Positions 1 through 8,858 of a stretch of DNA of 64,000 nucleotides are shown here, one piece after another. Origin of the DNA: ATZT02 sp038145175 (GTDB taxonomy: Bacteria > Actinomycetota > Actinomycetes > S36-B12 > UBA5976); contig JAYQPE010000003.1 of NCBI GenBank assembly GCA_038145175.1, forward strand, positions 62,001 through 126,000, in the 5' to 3' direction. Numbering within the stretch: position 1 is the first letter of the stretch; every line of letters starts with the position of its first letter. The translations under genes were made by a program, and so were the position numbers. The notes beneath the pieces are model-generated. The model ran no database searches and was not told the origin of the DNA. It was given only the letters and a program-made list of their open reading frames with translations.

Positions 1-922
1 ACTTAAAAACCTCTGCAACGCGCTTTAAACTCGATGCCAAATCTTGCGGATATGGTGAGTCAAATGTCACTTCTGCACCAGTTCTTGGATGTTTGAATGT
101 TAATGATGTTGCGTGAAGCCATTGGCGAGTAAGTCCAAGTTTTTCCGCTAATTTGGGATCTGCTCCATACATGGGATCTCCAACGCAAGGATGCTTGATA
201 GCGCTCATGTGAACTCTGATTTGATGAGTTCTGCCAGTTTCTAATTCTATTTTTAATAGTGAAGCGTAGGGAAAAGCTTCCAACGTTTCATAATGAGTAA
301 CGCTTTCTCTTCCGCCTTGCACAATTGCATATTTGTAATTTTCTTGCGGATGTCGACTTATAGGTGCATCTATAGTTCCGCTGGACGGATCAGGATGACC
401 TTGCACTAAAGCATGGTAAACCTTTTTAACAGTTCTAGTTCTAAATGATTCTTTTAAATTTTCATATGCAAAATCACTTTTTGCAACAACCATCACACCA
501 CTAGTTCCAACATCTAATCTTTGAACTATTCCTTGTCGTTCAGGAACACCACTTGTTGAGATTCGATGTCCCTTAGCAGAAATAGATGCAGTTACAGTTG
601 GACCTTCCCAACCGGGACTTGCATGAGCTGCAACTCCAAATGGTTTATCAACCACAACAATGTCATCATCTGAATATAAAACTTTTATATCAATTACTTG
701 ATCTTTTGGATCAACTATAGTTTTTTCTATTGGTTTGTAATCAATTTCATCACTTAAATTCAATCTATAAGATTTAGAAGCAATTTTACCGTTTACAAAA
801 ACAGCACCGGCATCAATATCTGAAGCAACTTTAGTTCTAGAAATTTCAAGATTTGTTGACAAAAATGAATCAATTCTTAAACCAACTTGGTTCTCCTCGA
901 TATGAATTAAATAACTAGTCAT
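1..922 (-). CDS. rluD: RluD-family 23S rRNA pseudouridine synthase (runs off left edge)
   Basis: Converts specific uridines of 23S rRNA to pseudouridine. From the ATG at 922 there are 307 codons before the window ends. The family is 300-330 residues, so little or nothing is missing, and the next codon starts with T and could be the stop. An S4-like RNA-binding segment covers about residues 10-60 and the catalytic domain follows. The catalytic Asp is D137 in GIVQRLDVGTSG; most relatives have His where this protein has Q134. Further family blocks are DKPFGVAAH (92-100) and a GRTHQIRVH stretch. The start overlaps the end of lspA by 8 bp, so the two are probably co-transcribed as in other Actinobacteria. 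Confidence 0.93.
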   Translation of the reverse strand, partial: MTSYLIHIEENQVGLRIDSFLSTNLEISRTKVASDIDAGAVFVNGKIASKSYRLNLSDEIDYKPIEKTIVDPKDQVIDIKVLYSDDDIVVVDKPFGVAAHASPGWEGPTVTASISAKGHRISTSGVPERQGIVQRLDVGTSGVMVVAKSDFAYENLKESFRTRTVKKVYHALVQGHPDPSSGTIDAPISRHPQENYKYAIVQGGRESVTHYETLEAFPYASLLKIELETGRTHQIRVHMSAIKHPCVGDPMYGADPKLAEKLGLTRQWLHATSLTFKHPRTGAEVTFDSPYPQDLASSLKRVAEVFK

Positions 923-1451
923 TTATTTTCTTTTTATAAGGATCTTTACCCATTAAAGTCATTATCGCAATTATCGTTGCTGAGATGCTTACAGCCATAT
1001 CTGCAACATTAAATATTGCCCAATAAGGAATTTGCACAAAATCAACAACTGCACCTCTAAAAATTCCTGGACTTCTAAAAATTCTATCTATTAAATTTCC
1101 AATTGCTCCGCCTAAAAGTGCTCCAAAGCAAATTGCCCAAACTCTATTTTCAATTTTTTTACCTGTTTTCCAAATAATTATGGAAATAACAAAGGCAAGG
1201 ATTGTAAAAATTAAAGTTGCATTAGTACCAAAACCAAAGGCAGCCCCAGGATTTCTTATGAAGGTGAATTGAAGAATTGGACCAACTCTTTCTCCAAATA
1301 AAGCAGGAACCAGAATCACATTATCTCTATTTTCTAAAGTAGCTACTGCGATTAATTTAGTTATTTGATCAATGATGATTATCGATAATGCGATCTTTAG
1401 CATCAAGGCTTGTAAATGTGTGCGACTCTTCACCTTGATATCACCACACAT
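915..1451 (-). CDS. lspA: Lipoprotein signal peptidase (signal peptidase II)
   Basis: Membrane aspartyl protease that removes signal peptides from prolipoproteins after lipidation. The 178 residues contain four hydrophobic helices and the family blocks NPGAAFGFG (67-75), GNLIDR (118-123), VVDF (135-138) and FNVADMA (147-153), which supply the conserved and catalytic aspartates. The N-terminus is about 15 residues longer than usual. A later start such as M17 is possible because no clear Shine-Dalgarno precedes the ATG at 1451. It lies upstream of and overlaps rluD, and is divergent from ileS across only 70 bp. Confidence 0.93.
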   Translation of the reverse strand: MCGDIKVKSRTHLQALMLKIALSIIIIDQITKLIAVATLENRDNVILVPALFGERVGPILQFTFIRNPGAAFGFGTNATLIFTILAFVISIIIWKTGKKIENRVWAICFGALLGGAIGNLIDRIFRSPGIFRGAVVDFVQIPYWAIFNVADMAVSISATIIAIMTLMGKDPYKKKIND

Positions 1452-1521
1452 TTAAGTTGTCTCATAAACTACGAGAGTACAGTTTTTCTTTTAACTTACT
1501 TGAAAGCAGGATGGTGTAAGC

Positions 1522-4500
1522 GTGTATCGCGAGGTTTCTAACCGCATCGATTTGCCTGCCATGGAGAGAGAAGTCATTGATTTCTGGCAAAAAAATGATG
1601 TTTTCCATAAATCACTAAATCAACGAGATGAAAATAAACGTTGGGTTTTCTATGAAGGACCTCCAACAGCAAACGGCATGCCCGGAGCACATCACGTTGA
1701 AGCAAGAGTTTTTAAAGATGTATTTCCAAGATTTAAAGCAATGCAAGGTTATTACGTTCCCCGACAAGCAGGTTGGGATTGCCACGGATTACCAGTTGAA
1801 TTAGCGGTTGAAAAAGAATTAGGTTTTAGTGGAAAAAATGATATTGAAAAATATGGTGTTGCAGAATTTAACGCAAAGTGTAAGGAATCTGTTTTAAGAA
1901 ATGTAAACGAATTCGCCCTTATGACTTCTCGAATGGGTTACTGGGTTGATTTTGATAAAGCATATTGGACAATGTCTAGTTCATACATTGAATCTGTTTG
2001 GTGGTCTTTAAAAGAAATTCACAATAAAGGATTACTAGTTTCTGATTTTAGAGTTAGTCCCTATTGTCCAAGATGTGGAACTGGTTTATCAGATCACGAA
2101 TTAGCACTGGGATATGAAACTATTACAGATCAATCTATTTATTTAAGATTTCCTGTTACCACAGAATCTTGGAAGAAAAAATATAAAAATTTATCGCTTT
2201 TGGTTTGGACCACCACTCCTTGGACTGTGATAAGTAATACAGCTGCAGCTGTAGGCCCAGAAATCGATTATGTAGTAGTTGCAATAGCAGATGAACATTT
2301 GATTGTTGCAAAAGAACTAATCGAAGTATTAGGTGAAGATGTTAAAGTTAAAGAGCAATTAAAGGGTAAAGATTTAGAGGCAATTACTTATCAAGCACCT
2401 TTTGGTAATGAATTATTTGAAGATAAAACAAACAAATTTTTACATGCTGTATTACTTGCAGATTATGTAACAACTGATGATGGAACAGGCATCGTTCATC
2501 AATCCCCTGCATTTGGTGCTGAAGATATGCAAGTCTGTAGAAAATATGGATTACCAGTGATTAATCCTGTTAAAGCAGATGGCCATTTTGATACTTACAC
2601 ACCAATTGTTGCCGGCCAATTCTTTAAAAAAGCAGATAAAGATATTGTTAAAGATTTAAAAAAACGAGAACTCCTATATAAAGAAGTTGCTTACGAACAT
2701 CAGTATCCTCACTGTTGGAGATGTCATACTCCCTTAATGTATTACGCTCAACCATCTTGGTACATAAAAACTACTTCGATTAAAAGTCAGTTAATGCGTG
2801 AAAATGAAAACACAAATTGGTTTCCAGAAACAATAAAACATGGCAGATATGGTGATTGGCTAAACAACAACATTGATTGGGCGCTATCTCGAAATAGATA
2901 TTGGGGAACTCCCCTTCCAATTTGGATATGTGAAGAAAAACATCAAACTGCGATTGGTTCTTTAAAAGAATTGAGTGATTTATCTGGTCAAGATGTTTCT
3001 ACTTCTGATCCACACAGACCATTTGTTGATGACATAACAATTACCTGTCCAAAGTGTAAAAATATTGCCAAAAGAGTTCCTGAAGTAATTGATTGCTGGT
3101 ATGACTCAGGAGCTATGCCATTTGCACAATTAAATTATCCTCAACAAAATCAAGAACTTTTTAAAAAGAATTATCCTGCAGATTTTATTTGTGAAGCAAT
3201 AGATCAAACTCGTGGTTGGTTTTACACACTTATGGCTGTTGGAACCTTAGTTTTCGATAAGTCTTCCTATAAAAATGTTGTAACCCTTGGACACATCTTG
3301 GATGAAAAAGGTCGCAAGATGAGTAAACATCTAGGAAATGTTTTAGAACCAATTGCGTTAATGGATGAACATGGTGCCGATTCTCTTCGCTGGTTCATGC
3401 TTGCTTCTGGTTCACCGTGGCAAGCAAGAAGAGTAGGTCATGCTTCAATTCAAGAAGTAACGAGAAAAGTACTTTTAACTTATTGGAATACTGTTTCTTT
3501 TCTTTCACTTTATACTCGTTTATCAGATTACGTTCCAGGATCTTTGAATGTAAAAAGAAGTGACAGGCCAGAAATTGATCAATGGTTGCTTGGACTTGTT
3601 GATGATGCAATCATTCAAGTAACTCAAGCTTTAGAAAATTTTGACACTCAAAAAGCAGGAAAAGTTCTTTTTGATGTTGTTGACGATATGTCTAATTGGT
3701 ATGTCAGAAGAAATAGAAGAAGATTTTGGGATGCAGATCCTCTAGCTTTAGATACTTTGCACGAAGCTTTAAAAAAGATTACTTTAATTATGGCACCATT
3801 TGTGCCATTTATTACTGAAAAAGTTTGGCAAGAAATGTTTAAAACCACTACAGATAAAAATATTGATTCAGTTCATTTAGCAAATTGGCCTGTTGTTAAT
3901 AAATCAGATATTCGCTATGACCTGATTGAAAGCATGGGTTTAATAAGAAGATTGGTTGAACTTGGCCGAGGAGCAAGAGCTGAAGCAAAAGTTAAAAACC
4001 GTCAACCTTTAGCAAAAGCATTAGTTTCTGCCAAGAATTGGGACAAAGTTGCTCAGGACCTTAAAGACCAATTAGCTGAAGAATTAAACATTTTGCAAGT
4101 GCAATCTTTAAGTCAAACTCAAGATTTAGTAAACGTAAGCGTAAAAGCAAACTTTCGAACTCTAGGTGCTCGATTTAGTAAAGAAACTCCGCAAATCGCT
4201 AAAACTATTACAGAATTAGATCCTGTGGAGCTTGTAACAAAATTGCGTCAAAGTAATTCATACCTTGTCAAAATTGGGGGTAACGAATTTGAGATCAATT
4301 CTGACGATGTAATCATTACTGAAACCCCGCGAGAGGGTTGGTCTGTAATGACTCAAGATGGCGAAACCATTGCTTTGGATTTAACTATTACTAAAGAGTT
4401 AAGAAGTCTTGGTCTTTCTAGAGAAGTTATAAGACTTATACAAGAAACCAGAAAAAACAGTGGTTTTGATGTCTCAGATCGAATTGATGTTAAATATTCA

Positions 4501-4656
4501 TCCTCAAATAAAGAACTTCTTCAGGCAGTTTCAGAACACCTTGAAGTTATTAAAAATGAAGTTTTGGCAATTAATTTTGACTTAGAAAAAGATTTAGCTG
4601 ATACATCAGCAATAGAAGAAGAGTTAAATCTTAAGATTTTATTAAGTAAGAATTAG
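1522..4656 (+). CDS. ileS: Isoleucyl-tRNA synthetase, IleRS2 type with a GXHH signature
   Basis: Charges tRNA-Ile with isoleucine and edits valine in the CP1 domain. The 1044-residue protein starts with GTG. The class I HIGH element reads MPGAHH, with G55-A56-H57-H58 in place of HXGH. The second signature is KMSKH (599-603). The editing domain has WTTTPWT (about 228-234) and GTGIVHQSPAFG (about 326-337). Length, KMSKH and overall sequence match the IleRS2/eukaryote-like group common in Actinobacteria. That group is intrinsically less sensitive to mupirocin, and the GXHH swap is the form reported to give extreme resistance (see findings). The 3' end overlaps convergent divIVA by 4 bp. The 70-bp leader is too short for a T-box. 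Confidence 0.97.
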   Translation: MYREVSNRIDLPAMEREVIDFWQKNDVFHKSLNQRDENKRWVFYEGPPTANGMPGAHHVEARVFKDVFPRFKAMQGYYVPRQAGWDCHGLPVELAVEKELGFSGKNDIEKYGVAEFNAKCKESVLRNVNEFALMTSRMGYWVDFDKAYWTMSSSYIESVWWSLKEIHNKGLLVSDFRVSPYCPRCGTGLSDHELALGYETITDQSIYLRFPVTTESWKKKYKNLSLLVWTTTPWTVISNTAAAVGPEIDYVVVAIADEHLIVAKELIEVLGEDVKVKEQLKGKDLEAITYQAPFGNELFEDKTNKFLHAVLLADYVTTDDGTGIVHQSPAFGAEDMQVCRKYGLPVINPVKADGHFDTYTPIVAGQFFKKADKDIVKDLKKRELLYKEVAYEHQYPHCWRCHTPLMYYAQPSWYIKTTSIKSQLMRENENTNWFPETIKHGRYGDWLNNNIDWALSRNRYWGTPLPIWICEEKHQTAIGSLKELSDLSGQDVSTSDPHRPFVDDITITCPKCKNIAKRVPEVIDCWYDSGAMPFAQLNYPQQNQELFKKNYPADFICEAIDQTRGWFYTLMAVGTLVFDKSSYKNVVTLGHILDEKGRKMSKHLGNVLEPIALMDEHGADSLRWFMLASGSPWQARRVGHASIQEVTRKVLLTYWNTVSFLSLYTRLSDYVPGSLNVKRSDRPEIDQWLLGLVDDAIIQVTQALENFDTQKAGKVLFDVVDDMSNWYVRRNRRRFWDADPLALDTLHEALKKITLIMAPFVPFITEKVWQEMFKTTTDKNIDSVHLANWPVVNKSDIRYDLIESMGLIRRLVELGRGARAEAKVKNRQPLAKALVSAKNWDKVAQDLKDQLAEELNILQVQSLSQTQDLVNVSVKANFRTLGARFSKETPQIAKTITELDPVELVTKLRQSNSYLVKIGGNEFEINSDDVIITETPREGWSVMTQDGETIALDLTITKELRSLGLSREVIRLIQETRKNSGFDVSDRIDVKYSSSNKELLQAVSEHLEVIKNEVLAINFDLEKDLADTSAIEEELNLKILLSKN

Positions 4657-5138
4657 TTATTCTCTGGAGCGCTAGTAATAACATTTACAGGATTTGTGTC
4701 TTCTGCAGATTTATCCAGCTCTACACCTAAATCATTGAGCATTCCTGACAACCAATTTCTCAATCTGTTTCTGTATTCGATTTCAATTGCTTCTAGTTTC
4801 TTGATTTGAGCTTCAATTTGAGCTTTTTCACTTTCCACACCTGAAGAAATTGCAGCTGCTCTTGCTCTTGCATCTCTAACTAATCTTTCTGCTTCGTTAG
4901 TTGCTGCAGTCAATGCTTGTTGAGCCAAAGTTAAAACTTCAACAGGAGATCTAGTTTCAATAGTTTGCCCACCTGTAGAAGTACTGCCACTTCTTGCAAG
5001 TTCTAATTCATTATGTAGATGTTCTAATTCTCTTTGTACTTTTTCAAGAAACTCATCAACCTGAGTTACGTCATATCCCATTTTGAAGCGGGTGGTATCG
5101 AAAACAACGTTTTCAATATCTTCAGGTGTTAATGCCAT
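4653..5138 (-). CDS. divIVA: DivIVA/Wag31 polar growth protein (short form)
   Basis: Coiled-coil scaffold that marks curved membrane at poles and septa and directs polar wall growth in Actinobacteria. The conserved N-terminal DivIVA domain covers residues 1-50: LTPEDIENVVFDTTRF, then a GYDVTQVDEFL segment. A linker and a second coiled coil (about 75-145) follow. At 161 residues it is much shorter than mycobacterial Wag31 (about 260), lacking most of the variable linker. GGAGAG four bases before the ATG supports the start. It is the last gene of the ftsZ-pgeF-yggS-sepF-yggT-divIVA series and its stop overlaps the ileS stop. Confidence 0.93.
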   Translation of the reverse strand: MALTPEDIENVVFDTTRFKMGYDVTQVDEFLEKVQRELEHLHNELELARSGSTSTGGQTIETRSPVEVLTLAQQALTAATNEAERLVRDARARAAAISSGVESEKAQIEAQIKKLEAIEIEYRNRLRNWLSGMLNDLGVELDKSAEDTNPVNVITSAPENN

Positions 5139-5198
5139 TTGCTCTCCGTTGTTTTGAACTAACCCTTAATCTACCCGATTTTTATATATCTATTAACA

Positions 5199-5474
5199 CT
5201 AGAGGGATGCCACGATACTCATTGCAATTTGAATCAAGATGATTACGATCAAAAAAGATAAATCTAGTGAAATAGAACCAATTCGAAGTGGTGGAACAAA
5301 TCTTCTAAAAAACTTTAATGGTGGATCAGTTAAGGAATAAATGAATTCAACTAGAACCAAGATGAAACCAGATGGTTTCCATGATCTTGCAAACATTTGC
5401 ACATAATCAAAGACCAAACGGCCAATCATTACTAAAAGGTAAAGCCAAAGTATTTGATAAATAAGAGATCCCAT
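5199..5474 (-). CDS. YggT-family membrane protein
   Basis: Small integral membrane protein (91 residues) with hydrophobic helices at about 3-23 and 68-91. Between them is the family segment SLTDPPLKFFRRFVPPLR (47-64). The exact function is not established. In Actinobacteria and cyanobacteria the gene sits in the division cluster next to sepF and divIVA, as here, which suggests a role in division or envelope organisation. It starts 15 bp downstream of the sepF stop, consistent with one transcript. Confidence 0.88.
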   Translation of the reverse strand: MGSLIYQILWLYLLVMIGRLVFDYVQMFARSWKPSGFILVLVEFIYSLTDPPLKFFRRFVPPLRIGSISLDLSFLIVIILIQIAMSIVASL

Positions 5475-5489
5475 TAATTACTAGTGTAA

Positions 5490-5987
5490 TTAGACTTGAT
5501 TAAAGAAGCCATCTTGAGCGACTTGTTGGCGAGCTTCTGCCCCTAAGTCCACATTGGCTGGTGAAATCAAGAACACCGAATTGGTAACTCTTTCGATTGT
5601 GCCTCGAAGCGCAAATGCCAAACCTGAAGCAAAATCAAGAATTCTTTTTTGATCACTTGGATCCATCTCGGAAAGATTAATAATGACCGGTGTTCCTTCA
5701 CGATATTCTTCACCAATTCGTCTTGCATCATTAAATGCTCTTGGATGCAAAGTTGTAATTCTGGTTAATGGTTCTGCAACAACTGGTTTCATTTGTGGAG
5801 CAACACGAACTTCAGGACGTTCTGCTAAAGCGGTTGCGCCATTTGTTGAAAATGCTCGTGGAGTTGGTGTCCAACGAGGAGCAACTTCTTCTTCGTAAAT
5901 CTCTTCGACTTCTTCACTTAATAAATTATTTTGATTATCTTCAACTAAACCTAAATAGACTGCCATTTTTCGAAAACCTTGTGGCAT
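5490..5987 (-). CDS. sepF: Cell division protein SepF
   Basis: Tethers FtsZ filaments to the membrane, doing the job of FtsA, which is missing here as in most Actinobacteria. The 165 residues comprise a short N-terminal membrane-targeting helix (PQGFRKMAVYLGL), a low-complexity acidic linker, and the C-terminal SepF domain (about 70-155) with TPVIINLSEMDPSDQKRILDFASG. An excellent Shine-Dalgarno (AGGAGG) lies just before the ATG. A 75-bp gap separates it from yggS, the largest spacer in this operon, so it may also have its own promoter. Confidence 0.95.
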   Translation of the reverse strand: MPQGFRKMAVYLGLVEDNQNNLLSEEVEEIYEEEVAPRWTPTPRAFSTNGATALAERPEVRVAPQMKPVVAEPLTRITTLHPRAFNDARRIGEEYREGTPVIINLSEMDPSDQKRILDFASGLAFALRGTIERVTNSVFLISPANVDLGAEARQQVAQDGFFNQV

Positions 5988-6062
5988 CTTTTCCTCCTGT
6001 TGTGTCTTAGTTCCTAATCAGAACCAATGGGACACATGTTGCAAATGTGACTAAAGTCAAAG

Positions 6063-6767
6063 TTACCCGATTTTTGGCCTTTCCCCGAGTAAGGCTGACC
6101 CAATTCGAAGGTGTGTCGCGCCATGCGAGACAGCCTCTTCCAAGTCTTCACTCATACCTGCTGAAAGCATTTTGGCTAACGGATAAGACTTCAAGAATTC
6201 TTGTTGAATTTTCGAAAGCTTTATAAATGCTTCTTTTGAAACCATATGCAAGGGTGCAACGCTCATAAGTCCTGCAAGTTCTAAATTTGGGCAATTTGAA
6301 ATTTCTTGAGCCAGTTCAGTTAAGTTTGCAGGATTAACTCCCCCTCTATTTTCATCATCTTGAGAATCATCAAGATCGATTTGAATCAATACTTTTTGTA
6401 TTTTGTTTATTTTTTGACTCATTTTTTGTATTTCTTTAACTAAAGATAAGCGGTCTACCGAATGGATAAAATCTGCATACTGCACTACCGATTTAACTTT
6501 GTTTGTTTGTAATTGACCCACGAAATGCCAAGTGAACCTATTTGTTACTTCTTGAAATTTGTGACTAGCCTCTTGATCCTTATTTTCTCCAACATGTTCG
6601 ATTCCTAAGTTTTTCAACAAATCAATATCTTTAGCTGGGTAAGTTTTTGTAATTGCAATAATCGTTATTTCAGACGTATTTCTGCCTGATCTTTTGCACG
6701 CATCGTTTATTCTATTTTGAATTTTTTGATAATTTTGAAATATTTCTTCTTGCCGGGATTGGTTCAT
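6063..6767 (-). CDS. yggS: PLP-binding homeostasis protein, YggS family
   Basis: Pyridoxal-phosphate carrier of the PLPHP family, with a single TIM-barrel and no demonstrated enzymatic activity. It affects vitamin B6 and amino-acid/keto-acid balance. The PLP lysine is K41 in IIAITKTYP. Later family blocks are GENKDQEA, WHFVGQLQTNK, IHSVDRL, GLMSVAP and a C-terminal LRIGSALLGER phosphate-binding segment. The length, 234 residues, is typical. It overlaps the upstream pgeF stop by 4 bp (ATGA) and forms part of the conserved actinobacterial ftsZ-pgeF-yggS-sepF order. Confidence 0.94.
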   Translation of the reverse strand: MNQSRQEEIFQNYQKIQNRINDACKRSGRNTSEITIIAITKTYPAKDIDLLKNLGIEHVGENKDQEASHKFQEVTNRFTWHFVGQLQTNKVKSVVQYADFIHSVDRLSLVKEIQKMSQKINKIQKVLIQIDLDDSQDDENRGGVNPANLTELAQEISNCPNLELAGLMSVAPLHMVSKEAFIKLSKIQQEFLKSYPLAKMLSAGMSEDLEEAVSHGATHLRIGSALLGERPKIG

Positions 6768-7492
6768 TCGCTCAACCAGGCTACGGTTGCATTTCTTCCT
6801 GTCACGGAATCTCTTCTAAAGGAAAATAAGTCTTTGTTTTCAAAAGTACAAATATTTAAATCGGTAGTTTTAATTTGATATTTTGCTAATTGTGTCTTTA
6901 TCCCTTTTTTTATATCAACAGCATATTCACCATTTGAAAGGATTACTGCAGCAGAAGGTTCTACTGCTTTCACTTCTTCATAACGTTCTTTGGTAGCAGA
7001 AAAATTTTTAGCACTAATTGTTGGTCCAATAATTGCTTTCATGTTTTGAGTTTCAGCACCCAAATCAAGCATTCCTTCAACTGAATTTTCTACAACACCA
7101 ACCAACATGCCTTGCCAACCAGCATGTATAACTCCAACCACGTGAGCAATTGGATCAACTAAAACAATTGGTGCACAATCTGCAGACATAATTACCAATC
7201 CAAGATTTGTTTCTCTAGTTACTAAGGCGTCTGTATCTTTATGAATAATTGGATACTCCGATTTAACGTTAACAACATGTGGGGAGTGCGTTGCCCCGAT
7301 AAAAACTAGTGGCATTTCTAAAAATTCTGAAAGTATTTCTCGATTCCTATTTACATGTTCAAGATTGTCTTCAACATGATCTGCGATGTTTAAAGAGTCA
7401 TAAGGGCTTTTACTAACTCCCCCATGTCGACCAAAAAAACTCCAATGAGCTTTGCCTTGTTTGCCAGAAGAAATCGGTGTTAGCACCGACAT
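6764..7492 (-). CDS. pgeF: Multicopper-oxidase-fold (YfiH/PgeF/LACC1) protein
   Basis: Member of the DUF152 family. Homologues have been described both as purine-nucleoside phosphorylase/adenosine deaminase enzymes (LACC1 type) and as polyphenol oxidases or peptidoglycan-editing factor. The metal-binding residues are visible: H69 in GATHSPHV, C106 in SADCAP, and H123 in HAGWQG. Length 242 is normal. The gene begins 7 bp after the ftsZ stop and overlaps yggS by 4 bp, so it is translationally linked to the division operon. Confidence 0.93.
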   Translation of the reverse strand: MSVLTPISSGKQGKAHWSFFGRHGGVSKSPYDSLNIADHVEDNLEHVNRNREILSEFLEMPLVFIGATHSPHVVNVKSEYPIIHKDTDALVTRETNLGLVIMSADCAPIVLVDPIAHVVGVIHAGWQGMLVGVVENSVEGMLDLGAETQNMKAIIGPTISAKNFSATKERYEEVKAVEPSAAVILSNGEYAVDIKKGIKTQLAKYQIKTTDLNICTFENKDLFSFRRDSVTGRNATVAWLSE

Positions 7493-7499
7493 AATTTAT

Positions 7500-8651
7500 C
7501 TACTTTAGAAAATCCGGAACATCAAGATCATCACTTTCCATGTCGTCAAAAACGACACGTCTTGGTGTTGATGCTGTGGTTGCGTTAAAGGTTGATCCAA
7601 CAACAGATTGTGGGCCTGTGTCATCAGATTTTTTTGAAACAAAAGAAGGAATTTCAGGTTCACTTCTATCCACAATTGATGGAGCTGATCTTTTATTTAA
7701 TAAATCTTTATCTGCAAAACCTGCAGCAATTACTGTAACTTTTACTTCATCACCTAATGTGTCATCGATAACTGCACCAAAAATTATGTTTGCTTCTGCA
7801 GCAGCAACATTTTGAACAAGTCTTGCGGCTTCATTAATTTCAAATAACCCTAAATCTGATCCACCAGCAATAGAAAGTAGTACACCTTTTGCACCTTGAA
7901 TATCTGCTTCCAAAAGTGGAGAAGCGATTGCATTTTGTGCTGCAATTGCAGCTCTATTTTCTCCACGTGCAGCACCAATTCCCATTAATGCAGTTCCTGC
8001 ACCTGACATAACACTTCTTACGTCGGCAAAATCTAAATTAATCAATCCAGGTGTGGTGATTAAATCTGTAATGCCACTTACACCTTGTAATAAGACATGA
8101 TCTGCTTGTCTAAATGCTTCAATAACGGAAATATTTCTGTCAGCAATTGAAAGTAAACGATCATTTGGAATTACGATTAAGGTGTCAACTTCGTTTCTTA
8201 AAGCTTCAACACCTACTTCTGCTTGGGAAATTCTTCTTTTTCCTTCAAAGTTAAATGGTTTGGTAACTACTCCAATTGTTAAAGCGCCAACTTCTTTTGC
8301 AACTCTTGCAACTACAGGAGCGCCACCTGTACCTGTTCCGCCACCTTCACCTGCGGTGACAAAAACCATGTCGGAACCTTTTAAAACATCTCTTAATTCT
8401 TCAATGTGATCTTCTGCAGCTTGTCGTCCAACTGAAGGATCTGCACCTGCACCAAGTCCTCTGGTTAATTCACGACCAATATCAAGTTTTACATCTGCAT
8501 CGCTCATCAGTAAAGCTTGAGCATCTGTATTTATGGCAACAAATTCAACACCTTTTAAGCCAGCTTCGATCATTCGATTCACGGCATTAACGCCACCACC
8601 GCCAATACCTACAACTTTGATAACCGCTAAATAATTCTGTGGTGCGACCAC
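7500..8651 (-). CDS. ftsZ: Cell division GTPase FtsZ
   Basis: Tubulin homologue that forms the division ring. The GTPase domain has VVGIGGGGVNAVNRM (13-27) and the tubulin signature GGGTGTGG (103-110), followed by the T7 region and the C-terminal GTPase-activating domain. A variable linker ends in the conserved tail DDLDVPDFLK that binds SepF and FtsW. The start is GTG with AGGGAGAAA just upstream. It heads the operon ftsZ-pgeF-yggS-sepF-yggT-divIVA and is separated from ftsQ, its usual upstream neighbour, by a 7.4-kb plus-strand block. Confidence 0.98.
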   Translation of the reverse strand: MVAPQNYLAVIKVVGIGGGGVNAVNRMIEAGLKGVEFVAINTDAQALLMSDADVKLDIGRELTRGLGAGADPSVGRQAAEDHIEELRDVLKGSDMVFVTAGEGGGTGTGGAPVVARVAKEVGALTIGVVTKPFNFEGKRRISQAEVGVEALRNEVDTLIVIPNDRLLSIADRNISVIEAFRQADHVLLQGVSGITDLITTPGLINLDFADVRSVMSGAGTALMGIGAARGENRAAIAAQNAIASPLLEADIQGAKGVLLSIAGGSDLGLFEINEAARLVQNVAAAEANIIFGAVIDDTLGDEVKVTVIAAGFADKDLLNKRSAPSIVDRSEPEIPSFVSKKSDDTGPQSVVGSTFNATTASTPRRVVFDDMESDDLDVPDFLK

Positions 8652-8858
8652 TAAGTTTCTCCCTTGGCAAAACTATTAACCTCTAGTTGAGGCTAAAAGT
8701 TTCTGTGTTAAATAAGCAAACAAAATTTAGGCTTGAATTCACTTGTTACCAAACATGCGACTCGGCGTGTTGCGTACATATATATAGTGCAGATTTTCCA
8801 CCCAACAATGAATAGAGTTTGACTTGGCAGATCTAGATTTCAAAATAAGGAGAATTTC
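8652..8858. promoter_or_regulatory. Divergent intergenic region between ftsZ and pntAA
   Basis: 207 bp separating two outward-facing operons, so it should carry both promoters. On the plus strand a Shine-Dalgarno AAGGAG lies 6 bases before the pntAA ATG. A TTGACT occurs at 8819-8824 but lies too near the start for a normal leader. A TA-rich stretch (8776-8786) is a candidate -10 region on either strand. I could not assign matching -35/-10 pairs with confidence, and no clear operator palindrome was seen. Confidence 0.4.

Noticed and set aside
1452..1521. T-box riboswitch upstream of ileS
   Set aside because: Translational T-boxes precede ileS in many Actinobacteria, but only 70 bp are available here and no T-box bulge sequence or antisequestrator fold was found.
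8819..8847. TTGACT-17-AAAATA as the pntAA promoter
   Set aside because: It would start transcription at about 8854, inside or after the ribosome site and only a few bases before the ATG. The -10 match is poor.
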